44,998 nt of DNA, taken from an uncultured bacterium. Lineage in GTDB: Bacteria; Verrucomicrobiota; Kiritimatiellia; CAIKKV01; CAITUY01. A program made the position numbers and the translations under genes. Under the pieces are notes generated by a model. That model was given only the letters and a program-made list of their open reading frames with translations, was not told the origin of the DNA and searched no databases. Below, piece after piece: positions 33,855 to 44,000 of the stretch (its first letter is position 1; the number at the start of each line of letters is the position of its first letter). The stretch is taken from positions 1 through 44,998 of the forward strand of contig CAITUY010000124.1 of NCBI GenBank assembly GCA_903895695.1. Reading direction: 5' to 3'.

Positions 33855-35465
33855 ATGAAGGACGTTTGCCTGGCGAAACCGAGTGCCGCGCAGTTGGCGT
33901 GGCAGGATATGGAACTGGCGATGTTCATCCACTTCGGCCCCTCGACGTGGCAGGGGCTGGAGGGCGATGACCTCTCGACCCCGCTGTCGGCGATCAACCC
34001 TGTCGAACTGGATACCGAGCAGTGGGTTCGCGCGGCCAAGTCCTTCGGGGCGGGCCTTATCGTCTTCGTGGCCAAGCACGTGGGCGGGTTCGCGTGGTGG
34101 CAGACCGATACCACCACCTACGGCGTGAAGGAGTCGCCGTGGCGCGGCGGAAAGGGCGATGTCATGAAGGATCTCGCCGCGTCCTGCCGCCGGCACGGCC
34201 TCAAGCTCGGCGTCTATCTGTCGCCCCAGGACCGCTTCATGAAGGCCGCCGAAAGCGGTCGATGCCAGGACCCGGCCGCCCAGGAACGCTACAACGCTAT
34301 CTACCGGCAGCAACTGACCGAGGTGCTCTCCCGCTACGGCGAGATCTTCGAAGTCTGGTTCGACGGCAACATCGTGGTCGACGTCAGCGATATTCTGGCG
34401 AAACACGCCCCCAATGCCATCGTCTTTCAGGGGCCGCACACCAACATCCGCTGGGTCGGTACCGAACTGGGCTACACGCCCTATCCGGCCTGGAACTCCG
34501 AATCCTCCGAGCAGGCCCGTCAAGGCTGGGGCACCGCCTGCCATGGTCGGCCGGACGGCGACGCCTGGGTTCCCCTCGAAGTTGATACGACACTCCACCT
34601 GCCCACCGAGTGGTTCTGGAATCCGCGCAGCGCTGGCAAGATCCGCAGCCTCGACCAGCTCATGGACGTCTACTACAAGTCGGTCGGCCGCGGGGCGCTG
34701 CTACTGCTCAACGCGGCGCCCGATACCACCGGTCGAATTCCCGGGTGTGACGAGCAGCGGTATGCCGAGTTCGGCGCCGAGATCTGCCGCCGCTTCGGCT
34801 CGTGCCTGGCCGAGACGTCGGGCCAGGGCGAAGCTGTTGAGCTGGACCTGAAGCGACCCACGCGGATCGACCATGTCATCACGATGGAGGACATCGCGCA
34901 AGGAGAGCGGGTCCACGAGTACGTGATCGAGGGGCGGTTCGCCGACGGCTGGCGGCCCATCGGTGAAGGCGTGTCCATCGGCCACAAGAAGATCGACCAT
35001 CTTCAGCCGGTGGAAGTCCTGGGGGTGCGGCTGCGGGTCACGCGGTGTGCGGCTGTCCCGTTGATACGACGCCTCGCCGTCTTCAACGTCGGTGTCGCCC
35101 CAAAGCCTTTGCCAGGCCAGGGGGGCACGCGGGTCGGCGAATGGGATGCCAGGACCGTCGACTTCGGTCGCGGCAGGGCCGACGTGGACATTACGCGTTT
35201 CTGCCAGGCTCCAGGGCGGTACGAAGTCGTTTTCGCCGAGTCGCCCAATCACGACCAAGTCCGCTGTACCAGCACGAAGCTGCTCCGTGACGGCGTCGAA
35301 GTTCCCGATGCCATCGAAGGTTCCCTTGACCTGACCAACGTGTTCTATGTCCATGTCCGGGCACCTTCGGCCTCCTCGTTGCTGTTGCAGGTCAACCTGG
35401 AACTCGACTGCAACGGCGGCCTCGGGAAGTCCCCGTTGGGCGTTGTCCTGATGACGAAACGGTAG
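33855..35465 (+). CDS. GH29 alpha-L-fucosidase
   Basis: This 536-residue protein has the GH29 pattern: WQDMELAMFIHFGPSTW at the start, then AKHVGGFAWWQTDTT, GLKLGVYLSPQDR, and the nucleophile Asp170 in EIFEVWFDGN. These segments form the (beta/alpha)8 barrel to about residue 330, with SVGRGALLLLNAAPDTTG near its end. The remaining 200 residues are beta-sandwich modules of the kind that follow GH29 barrels (VLGVRLRVTRC). GH29 enzymes release alpha-linked L-fucose with retention of configuration. No signal peptide is present, unlike many homologues, which points to action on imported oligosaccharides. GAAGGA before ATG 33855 supports the start. The acid/base residue cannot be placed with certainty. 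Confidence 0.92.
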   Translation: MKDVCLAKPSAAQLAWQDMELAMFIHFGPSTWQGLEGDDLSTPLSAINPVELDTEQWVRAAKSFGAGLIVFVAKHVGGFAWWQTDTTTYGVKESPWRGGKGDVMKDLAASCRRHGLKLGVYLSPQDRFMKAAESGRCQDPAAQERYNAIYRQQLTEVLSRYGEIFEVWFDGNIVVDVSDILAKHAPNAIVFQGPHTNIRWVGTELGYTPYPAWNSESSEQARQGWGTACHGRPDGDAWVPLEVDTTLHLPTEWFWNPRSAGKIRSLDQLMDVYYKSVGRGALLLLNAAPDTTGRIPGCDEQRYAEFGAEICRRFGSCLAETSGQGEAVELDLKRPTRIDHVITMEDIAQGERVHEYVIEGRFADGWRPIGEGVSIGHKKIDHLQPVEVLGVRLRVTRCAAVPLIRRLAVFNVGVAPKPLPGQGGTRVGEWDARTVDFGRGRADVDITRFCQAPGRYEVVFAESPNHDQVRCTSTKLLRDGVEVPDAIEGSLDLTNVFYVHVRAPSASSLLLQVNLELDCNGGLGKSPLGVVLMTKR

Positions 35466-35496
35466 GACATGATCAAGACCTGAAAGGAGCCATGGT

Positions 35497-37779
35497 ATGA
35501 AACGTATGATCGTAAGTTTGTTTGTCGGCAGCCTGTGCCTAGCCGCGCAGGCTGCGCTTCCAACCATCCCGGCGCTGAATTGGACCGAGCGCTCCGACTG
35601 GGTGAACGTAAAGACCAAGGTCACGCCCAAGGCCGTGGGCGACGGCGTCGCGGATGACACGGCGGCCTTGCAGAAGGCCTTGGACGCCATCAGAAGCGGG
35701 TCGGTCATCTATCTGCCCGCCGGTACGTACCGGATCACCCGGACACTGACGGTCGGGTCGGCCACCAGTCGCGCGCTCGGCGTCCTGATCGTTGGGCATG
35801 GCCGCGACACCAAGCTGGTGTGGGACGGCCCGGAGGGCCAGCCTATGCTGACCGAGGGTGCCGTGGCGCAGAGCCGCTGGATGGGCCTGCTGCTCGACGG
35901 CCGCAACAAGGCCTCCGCGGGTCTTTACCACCTGAGCAACGGTCCCGGGAGCTTCGAGACGGAAGTCGAGCACCGGCATATGGCGTTCCTGAATTTCACC
36001 AGCGCCGGTCTCTTTACCGACAAACAGCCCGCCACCGCCGAGACGATCACGGCGAACTGCCTCTTCGAGAACTGCAAGCGCGGCATGGCCTTCCTCACCT
36101 TTAACGATTACGACTACACCGTCGACGGGTGCGAGTTCCGCCAGTGCGACACGGCCATCGAATGCCGGCATGGGAACTTCTACATCCGCAACTGCCGCTT
36201 CGAGGGGAGCCGCGTCGTGGACGTTTTCGCCCTGCCGGAGCACGGTAGCTCGATCCGCCGCTGCGTGTCGTTCGGCTCGAAGAAGTTCGTCGAATACTGT
36301 ACCCCCGTGGCGCCCCTGACCATTCAGGACTGCCAGGTGGGCGGGTGGACCGGTTCCGAGGGAGCCATCACGCTCAGCGGGTTGCCGATGGAGGCCCTAG
36401 GCAACGGCGGTGGTCCCGTCCTCCTCTTTGACACGGTCTTCACCCGCCCGCCGTCGAAGGCCGCGCCGGTGGCCATCCTCCGCGCCGGGCAGCGCCTGTT
36501 TGTGTCGGAAAACGTTTCTGCGGCCACCGACGGGGTGGTGCAGACTAACAATCTGGCGAAGCTTTACGTCATCCCGGCGGGCAAACGCAAAGGTCTGCTC
36601 ACCTCCGCCGACCAGCGCTTCCTGCAGGAGACCGTCGTCGTACCGACCGTGGTCTTCGATGCCGTCCGGGACTTCGGCGCAGGCGGCAAAGACGTGGATA
36701 CCACGACCGCCATCCAGAAGGCCATTGATGCGGCACGCGCTCACGGAAAAGGCGCCATTGCCTATTTGCCCTCCGGAGCCTACACGATCACCCGGCCTCT
36801 GCAGATCACGGGCGCCGACTATACCTTCGGCGGCTCCGGCTTCCTGTCCGGTTTGCGTTGGGGCGGACCGGCCGGCGGCAGCATCATCGAGGTGCGCGAT
36901 CCGCAACGCGTGACCATCGAGTTGCTCAACGTGGGCAGCCACGACGTCCCGGGCAACACGACGAACAACACGTGCGATATCCTGCAGACCGGTGGCTCGG
37001 CGTCGTCCTCCATCATCTATGACGGCGTCACCGTGTTCGGCATGTATGACGAACAGCCGTTCAACAAGGGGCTCTGGCTGCGCGACCTGGGCAAGGGATC
37101 TTCCGTGCTGGTGACGCACACGGAAGGGAACGTCCACCTGGTCAATGCCGCCCGCGGTTCGGTGCTGCTCGGCAACAGTTACGAAGGCTCGATCGTTGTG
37201 GAAGGCAAAGCGAAGGAGCGCGACGGCTTCGTCGGCATCATCACCCGGCTCGGCACCAGTTGTCCCTATGCGCTGTACCTGAAGGATAATCAGAGCCTGG
37301 TGGCGAGCGACCTCTACAACGAGCAGGTCAATAACGCCTATAGCATCGAGGGCAGCCCGGACGATCCGCCGGGGCGCATCACCGTGCAGTCGCCGAAGAT
37401 GCAAAGCGGCCTGAAGAAGGAGTTGATGGCCTTCAACATCAACGGGTACCACGGGCAGATCTGCTTCGGTCCAGCGCAGTTCTACTGTGATGCCCCGCCG
37501 ATGAATCTGCAGTACACGGGCAAAGGCCCGCTGGACATCATCTTCTGGGCCAATAGCTACTACAACACCACGCTGGCGCAAAAGGTGGGGGACGGCGCCC
37601 GGGTCTCGATAATCGGCTGCACCGGCACGTCGGGGAAATTGGAGCCTGTCCCGGTTGAAGACGCCGCGGCGCCCGACACGCTGGCCAGACTGGCGACGGC
37701 CCTCGACGACCTCCGCGAGTTGGGCGAACTGGATCTGCGCCTGAATCATCCAGGCGCGGTCAAGTTGCCGACGCATTGA
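35497..37779 (+). CDS. Secreted double pectate_lyase_3 / GH55-like beta-helix protein
   Basis: This 760-residue protein has a signal peptide (MKRMIVSLFVGSLCLAAQA). Two pectate_lyase_3-type beta-helix modules follow in tandem. The first begins GDGVADDTAALQKALDAI then VIYLPAGTYRITRTL (about residues 50-90). The second begins DFGAGGKDVDTTTAIQKAID then IAYLPSGAYTITRPL (from about residue 385). Paired modules of this kind occur in GH55 and related epimerase- or lyase-like proteins. Catalytic residues cannot be assigned by eye. AAAGGAG at 35483-35489 precedes ATG 35497. Outside the cell it would cut the polymer before the cytoplasmic glycosidases act. Confidence 0.85.
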   Translation: MKRMIVSLFVGSLCLAAQAALPTIPALNWTERSDWVNVKTKVTPKAVGDGVADDTAALQKALDAIRSGSVIYLPAGTYRITRTLTVGSATSRALGVLIVGHGRDTKLVWDGPEGQPMLTEGAVAQSRWMGLLLDGRNKASAGLYHLSNGPGSFETEVEHRHMAFLNFTSAGLFTDKQPATAETITANCLFENCKRGMAFLTFNDYDYTVDGCEFRQCDTAIECRHGNFYIRNCRFEGSRVVDVFALPEHGSSIRRCVSFGSKKFVEYCTPVAPLTIQDCQVGGWTGSEGAITLSGLPMEALGNGGGPVLLFDTVFTRPPSKAAPVAILRAGQRLFVSENVSAATDGVVQTNNLAKLYVIPAGKRKGLLTSADQRFLQETVVVPTVVFDAVRDFGAGGKDVDTTTAIQKAIDAARAHGKGAIAYLPSGAYTITRPLQITGADYTFGGSGFLSGLRWGGPAGGSIIEVRDPQRVTIELLNVGSHDVPGNTTNNTCDILQTGGSASSSIIYDGVTVFGMYDEQPFNKGLWLRDLGKGSSVLVTHTEGNVHLVNAARGSVLLGNSYEGSIVVEGKAKERDGFVGIITRLGTSCPYALYLKDNQSLVASDLYNEQVNNAYSIEGSPDDPPGRITVQSPKMQSGLKKELMAFNINGYHGQICFGPAQFYCDAPPMNLQYTGKGPLDIIFWANSYYNTTLAQKVGDGARVSIIGCTGTSGKLEPVPVEDAAAPDTLARLATALDDLRELGELDLRLNHPGAVKLPTH

Positions 37780-37827
37780 TTCGGCGTAACGGCCCAAGTG
37801 CCGACCCGTGAAGATCGATAGTGAGGC

Positions 37828-39984
37828 TTGACGTTTCGCAACCTCGCCATAAGAATCGCCCCCTTTATTCTCAAGAACGGAACCGTGATGCAGACAAACT
37901 TGGGCAATGTGATCCTGGACTGGTCCTTGCGCGGTGATGGCGCGATCGTCGGGCTTGGCGGCGTCGAGATCGACGGTGTCCGGTTGATGGATCCTTCGTT
38001 CCCCGCGCCCTTCATCTTTCAGGGACCCGATGGGTGGGACTACCGGGCGTTCCGTCATCTTGAGACCGTTGTCGAAGGGGCGGCAACAGTGATTCGCACG
38101 ACCGCAGTCGGCACAGCGGCGGATGCCTCCTGGTATCGGGACCAGTACGACCACGACATTCTGAACCTCGGCGGGCCTCGCCAGGTGCCTCCCCTGCAGG
38201 TCGATTTCATCGTCGCCCCGGCGGAGACAGACTTTTCCGGGGCGCGGTTCACCGGTTTTTCCATTTCGTGGAGGATCCGCTGCGAGGGCGCGAAATTGGG
38301 CCGCCTGCGCTGGCAGCAGCACTGGGAGATTGACGGGCGCGCCGAGGGCAATACCGTCTACTGGCAGAGCCAGATCGCTTCACCGGTCGAGTCGTTCACG
38401 CGGTCGGGCGCTTGGGACAACTTCTGCTGGAAGACGCTTCTCCGGGACAAGACCGACGAGAACATCTCCATGCAGATGAACTGCCGGGCTGCGTACCACC
38501 AACTGTTCGATATGCTTTGTTCCCCGACCGGCGTGTTCCTGGGCTATTTCGCCAAGGCCCAGGCTGTGCAAACCGCTTGCCGTAAGAACGCCGGCGAGAA
38601 TCAGTACCATGTTTTCGAAAGTCTCGAATTTCCGCTTTCGGCTGAGCTGGAAGTCTCCGGGAAGACCCTTCTGTTCTCGCGACAGGCCGGCAAAACCGAG
38701 GCAGGGCGCCGGAACCTTTGGTTCGACGTCAATGAGGTCCTGGAAGACAGCTACCGGGCACAGACGGGGATTGCCAAGAGCCGGGTCCTGCCGACACTGA
38801 CGCACTGGATGTGGGGGGCCGTCGCCGAGGGAGGACGTCTTTTCTACGATCCGCGCAGCACGGGCGAGCGCATTCCCGCCGACCGTTACCTGGAATGGCT
38901 GGGCCGGAATGAGATGCCGGTGGCCAGGAAGGAAGGTTACCGCCGGTTTTGGACGCGCCCCTACTGCGTCAGTGATGCTACCGAGGAGATGTTCAGGAGC
39001 AAGTCCATGCAGGGCCGGAGCGTCATGGACGGGGATGTGACCATCGGTTCCTGCTGTTGCGTACGGGAGTACAAGCCCTCGGCCATGTACGGTGGCGGCG
39101 CCATGGCCAAGCGGTTCTATGAACTGGGCCATGAGCTCGGCCTGGAGGTCGGTATCTGGGTAGGGAACCATCTGTCCACGAAAGCGCCCATGCTCCGGAC
39201 CCATCCGGATTGGGTGTTGAAAGACCGCAATTTTTCCAACCCGGCGGGTGGCTACGACGACTTGATCATGGCGGTGGTCAACTGGAACTCCGGGGCCCGG
39301 GACTGGATCTTGGACGATCTGGTGACATGGAAGAAGGACTACGGCCTGGACTTCATTTTCTTCGACTCGATCGGCAACCTTGGCCTCAAGACCAGGAACT
39401 ACATGGCGGACGACCTGGCGGACAATTTTGAGGGGCTCGTGCGCTTCGTGGCCGCGGTACGACGGGCAGGGATTGAGGTGATCTGCGAGGGCCGGAGCTT
39501 CGTGGGCGCTCCGCACTTCGGCATATCCAACGACGGCAACATGGAGAGCGAGTCGGATCCGCTCCGTGGCCAGAACAGCCTCGGTTGGTTCCTGGGCCAC
39601 GAGGATATGTTCAGCGGCATGGAGGCGTTCACCGACAATAACCGGCGCGTGCCCAAGGACCGGATTGTGGATATGCACTTCCGCATGGTGGCTGGCGGGG
39701 GGCTGCTGGACATCCACGGCGGCCCGGCAGAACTGGACGCCCACTTTAACATCTATAACCGCGTCCGCGACTTCATGGTGCATCGGACCGTCCTCGAGGA
39801 CGGGCAGGGGATCGTGTGGGATTCGCCGGCCGGAACGCGAGTGTTTTTCTCGTTCAAGGCCGGCGAACTGCCACTGCCGACGCTTTCGAAGATCCAGCGG
39901 GTGGAAGCGGACGGGTTATCCGATCCGGTCACGGGTCGGGTGGTCGCAGCCGGGCTCCGCGAGGTGTATCTCATCTCGGGGTGA
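37828..39984 (+). CDS. GH36-like (clan D) alpha-galactosidase-type enzyme
   Basis: This protein of about 718 residues has an N-terminal beta-sandwich and a barrel with clan-D features. Key segments are GHELGLEVGIWVGNHLSTKA followed by LRTHPDWVLKDRN, and a candidate nucleophile Asp513 in YGLDFIFFDSIGN (numbered from the TTG start). The WV-NH and HPDW segments resemble the E-x-HPDW region of GH36. No signal peptide is visible. The start is uncertain: TTG 37828 is the earliest codon after an in-frame TGA at 37822, while ATG 37888 would give a protein 20 residues shorter; neither has a good ribosome site. The stop overlaps the next start (TGATG). Activity on alpha-galactosides is likely but not proven; the family is divergent. 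Confidence 0.7.
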   Translation: MTFRNLAIRIAPFILKNGTVMQTNLGNVILDWSLRGDGAIVGLGGVEIDGVRLMDPSFPAPFIFQGPDGWDYRAFRHLETVVEGAATVIRTTAVGTAADASWYRDQYDHDILNLGGPRQVPPLQVDFIVAPAETDFSGARFTGFSISWRIRCEGAKLGRLRWQQHWEIDGRAEGNTVYWQSQIASPVESFTRSGAWDNFCWKTLLRDKTDENISMQMNCRAAYHQLFDMLCSPTGVFLGYFAKAQAVQTACRKNAGENQYHVFESLEFPLSAELEVSGKTLLFSRQAGKTEAGRRNLWFDVNEVLEDSYRAQTGIAKSRVLPTLTHWMWGAVAEGGRLFYDPRSTGERIPADRYLEWLGRNEMPVARKEGYRRFWTRPYCVSDATEEMFRSKSMQGRSVMDGDVTIGSCCCVREYKPSAMYGGGAMAKRFYELGHELGLEVGIWVGNHLSTKAPMLRTHPDWVLKDRNFSNPAGGYDDLIMAVVNWNSGARDWILDDLVTWKKDYGLDFIFFDSIGNLGLKTRNYMADDLADNFEGLVRFVAAVRRAGIEVICEGRSFVGAPHFGISNDGNMESESDPLRGQNSLGWFLGHEDMFSGMEAFTDNNRRVPKDRIVDMHFRMVAGGGLLDIHGGPAELDAHFNIYNRVRDFMVHRTVLEDGQGIVWDSPAGTRVFFSFKAGELPLPTLSKIQRVEADGLSDPVTGRVVAAGLREVYLISG

Positions 39985-40958
39985 TGACCTCCACGCATAA
40001 AGAGTCCGCGGGCATGATGATGGGGCTGGCCGCCATCCTGGCTTGGGCCACCTCGGCGGCATGCGTCCTTTGGATCGGCCGGCAGGTGGGGGTTTGGCAG
40101 TATCTCGCCATCGGCAACTGCATCGGATGCGTCGGGCAGGTCGTACTTTACCGCCTCTTGGGGCGAAGGCCGAAGAGCCTGTTTATCATGCCGCCGCGCC
40201 TGTGGGCCGTGGCCGTGTTGGGCTTTGTTTTCTACTCAGTCTGCTACGCCACCGGCCTGATCAGCGCCGTGACGGATGCACAGGCGGTTGGCGTGGGCTT
40301 GATGAACCACCTCTGGCCTGTCTTGACGGTGGTGTTCTCGGTCTTTCTCGTGCCCGGCAGCCGGATGACCGCGCGCCTGGGGGTGGCGTTAGCCGTTTCC
40401 TTTCTCGGTCTCGCGGTCGCCAACTGGCATGCGCTCGACCTAGCCTGCGTGCACGGCGCGTCACTGCCCTTCCTGCTCGGCGGCGTCGCGGGCGGGCTGT
40501 GGGCGCTCTACTCGGCGCTGATCGCGCGGTGGCGCGACTGGGGCCGGCTTTACGTCACGGCGCCGGCCGGCTTTCTCATGGTGAGCTTGACGGGCGTGGC
40601 CGGCTGTCTGCTCACGGGCGAATGGCGGGCCGTTGATGCGCGGACGTGTCTGGCGTTTCTCTATCTTGGCCTCGTCCCCAATGCGGTCGGCTATATGCTG
40701 TGGGAGATGGCGCTCCATCGCGCGCCCGCCACCCGGCTCGGGCTCCTGGCGGCGGCGACACCCGTGCTGTCCACGCTGTGCCTCCTCGGGCTCTTCACCT
40801 TCACGGGACAGTCACGGACCTTGCCGGCGCACTGGGGGGCATTGCTGACGGGCGCCGCATTGATCGCGTCCGCGGTCATGCTGGTTTCGATCAAGGCCGG
40901 CAAGACACCCGGTGACGCCGGTCAAAAAACCCCGGTTCCTCCGCCTCGCCGTGCTTGA
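39984..40958 (+). CDS. EamA/DMT-superfamily transporter, YddG-like
   Basis: This 324-residue protein is hydrophobic, with about ten membrane segments, and fits the two-EamA-repeat drug/metabolite transporter family. The segments VGLMNHLWPVLTVVFSVFL and LGLVPNAVGYMLWEMALHRA resemble the aromatic amino acid exporter YddG, including the N-(H/Y)-LWP motif. The start is ATG 39984 within the TGATG overlap with the GH36-like gene; the frame open upstream is a shadow. It is the last gene of the plus-strand run and the only transporter in it, so it may export a by-product rather than import glycan. The stop is 45 bases from that of the convergent gene. The solute is not known. Confidence 0.88.
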   Translation: MTSTHKESAGMMMGLAAILAWATSAACVLWIGRQVGVWQYLAIGNCIGCVGQVVLYRLLGRRPKSLFIMPPRLWAVAVLGFVFYSVCYATGLISAVTDAQAVGVGLMNHLWPVLTVVFSVFLVPGSRMTARLGVALAVSFLGLAVANWHALDLACVHGASLPFLLGGVAGGLWALYSALIARWRDWGRLYVTAPAGFLMVSLTGVAGCLLTGEWRAVDARTCLAFLYLGLVPNAVGYMLWEMALHRAPATRLGLLAAATPVLSTLCLLGLFTFTGQSRTLPAHWGALLTGAALIASAVMLVSIKAGKTPGDAGQKTPVPPPRRA

Positions 40959-41002
40959 CGGCACGTCGGAGCGGAGGGCTGTCGCACGGCGCTCGCGCCC
41001 GC

Positions 41003-44000
41003 TTACTTCGCCTTCACAACCAGGCGTAGCGAACTGCCCGCGGGCACGGTGACGTTCGTGTCAACTTTGCAGTTCCCCTGGATGGCGGCGGGGCTGGTAA
41101 GCTTGGCGGTGATGGCCTTGTCGGTGGGATTGTTCACCTCGATGCCGGCCTCCGTCGCCGTCCAGTACGTGTAGGCGAGAATCAGGTCGGGGTTCGATGC
41201 CGTGAGCGTGTTGCCGGCGAAGAAGGGCGCGTCCGACGCGTTGTCCAGCACGGCGTACCCGACGCCCCGGTGAATCCCCATGTGCTGCAGGAAGGTGCCA
41301 GCCATGGTCCCGGGCATGCGCTCCGGCTTCACGAGGCCGCTCCACATGTAGTAGGCCAGTCCCTTGGGCGTCCAGACCGCGGCCGGCCAATTGGCGTTCA
41401 GGCCCTGCACCTGGATCGGCAGGAACTTCCAGCCGCCGCCAGCCTTCAGGGTCCCGACGACACCTCCGTCTTCGGCGTTGAGCGTCGGGATTCCGACGCC
41501 AGGCGTGTACTTGCCCTGGGTCAGCGTGAGCGCCCACGGCGTCTGGCCCGCGGCGCCGAGCATCGCCCGGTTCGTGATGCTCGGGGCGCAATAGATGTAG
41601 CTGGCTTTCCATTCCGTGCCGGCCGCGACTTCCTTGTTGGTGTCCGCGCGCCAGCCCATGCTGCCCTTGCTCGATACGGTCAGGGGGGAAAGCAGGAGCA
41701 GATCGTCGACGATCGCCCCCGCCGGCAGATCCATGGCCTCGGCCCCCGTGATGCGGCCTGTGACCGTCTGGCCGTTGGCGACATACGCATAAGCCGGGTT
41801 GCCGCCACAGGCCTGGATGACCGGGAAGACCGTCGATGAAGGCTTCACGGGGATCTTCGTGCGCATGCTGGCATCGACCGTGGTCAAGGTGGCAATAACG
41901 GCACTGCCGATGCCCGAACCGATGTCATGCCACTTGCCAACCATGACCTCCGCTTCGTAGGTCTTGCTCGGCTCGGTGTTGTGGATCGCCCAGGCGTCCA
42001 TTCCATAGTGGACCGGCCGGATGTAGCGTTCGTTTATCGTATAGCCCGTGAACGTCATCGCGTCGCTCGCGAACGGCAGGTACATTTTGGAGGCCATCGG
42101 ATGGTTGGTCGCATCGGTGAACGTCTCCGCTTCGGGCGCCCCGGGCAGGCCGGGATTGATGTACCAGACCCCGTGCGTGCCGCTGGGCCAGATGCCGGTA
42201 TACGAGCCGGCCGCTCCGAACCAATTCTGGCGGTCGCCGCAGCGGGTGTAGTAGCCGCGGGCCACGGTGCGCAGGTGGGGGCTGATGGCGCGCCGACCCT
42301 TGCTGTCCGTGGCAATGAGCATGAAGTGGCGCTGGCCGCCGTGATCGCCATCGATCATCTGGGCGAACGCGCTCGCGTCGGGGGTCCACCGCCGCGCGAC
42401 TTCGCCGCGATCGTAGAGCACGGCTTCGGAGATGACCGCGGTGGGATCGCCGGAGCGGGCGCCGACGATGGCGCGCCAGTGGTCGCGGTTGAGCGCCGGG
42501 TCGCCGATGTCCTTGTTGAAGATGGAGAAGGCGTCGATGAGCGGGCCCTCGGTGATGAAGTAGCGATGCGGATTCTCGAAGAAATGCGGCAGGCCATGCC
42601 GGAAGTAACGCCGGGCCTCGAGCGCATTCTGGCTCGGGACGATCAACTGGAACCCGATGGTGCCCTTCGCCGCGATGTCGGCGGGGTTGGTCAGCTCGTG
42701 GACCACGATGGGCACGGGATTGGCGGCGTTGTTCAGGTGCCAGACGTAGGCGGAGAACCCGTCGTCGACCAGTTGATACTTGCCGCCCTCGTCCGCGTAG
42801 GTGTAGACGGAGATCCCCTGGAAGTGCCGGTAAAGCTCTTTGGAAAGCTTGGATTTGCCGCAGCGGTGGATGACCGCGATGTGCTGGGCGAACCCGAGCG
42901 AGAGCCGGGCGGTCATTTCCAGCGCCTTGCCGTCAGCGGTGAGCATGCCGGCGGAGGGGAAGTTCACACTGCCGAGCACGAGGTAGAGGTTGCCGTACGA
43001 GTCCGGGATTTCAAACCCCTGCAGGCAGGCGAAGTCGGCATCGCTGTTGGCGTTGCACTCGTTGATGAAACGGGCCCAGTTTTCGGGCTTGAAGTCCTCG
43101 AAGCGCTCCGTGAAGACGAGCACGCTGTAGCCGGAAGCCTTCGCGGCTTTGGCCCAATCGGCGACTGTGCCCTTGCCGCCGGAGTAGGCCGAACGGGCTC
43201 CGACGAGCACCCGGTTCATCTTCTGCGGCGTGGTCACTAGCGGGTCGGGAATCTCGTCGTAGAACGACTGGCCGCGCCACCAGGTCGGGGTGGGGCTGTG
43301 ACTCATCCAGGTCGGCGGCGGTTCCTGCGTCTTCCAGTCCACCATGGCGAAGGACGGCACCGTGTCGCTGGGGCGCTCCACCCGGGCCAGCTTCGTCGCC
43401 CAGGCCTGCGGCTTGCCGCCGAGGCCGGCTTTCGTGCTCGCCTCGGCCAGCCAGCGAAACGCGTTGTCCATCAGCAGGCCCCACTGGCTCGGCGTCTTGC
43501 CGTCGCCGCGCTCGTACGCGATGCCGGCAAGCGGGCCCGTGGTCTGCTCGCCAATGTTCACCAGGGGTTTGCCGTCCTTGCCCTTTTCGGCGAATGCATG
43601 GGTGAGCAGGTAATAGGGCGTCAGACCGAATACCACGACGCGACCCTTGCCGGCGTCGCGCGCCGCGGCCATCACCGGCGCCGATCCTGCGTCGCCTTCA
43701 ACCATCTTGTAGCCGTTGCCCATGCGCAGCCCTTTGCTCGACTTCTCGCCGCGCACGAGAACTTGCCAGGCGGAATCATCGGGAAAGAGCGGACCATTGG
43801 GGTACATGTCATCCCAGCGCATCACGCACGTGGGGTAGGCCAGGGACTTCACGCCCTCGGTAAGCGGCGAGGTCGAGAGATTGCGGGTCCAGGCGTAGGG
43901 TAGCTTCTTGCCGGGAGCGTTCGTGTCGACCATGGCGTTGGCGTCGTCCTGGATCACCTCCCAGCCCACCCGCATTTTCCAGGGGGCCAGGGCTTGGTCG

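Noticed and set aside
40948..40966. Rho-independent terminator between the convergent genes
   Set aside because: Only 5-bp stems (such as CGTGC/GCACG) can form and there is no T-run after them.
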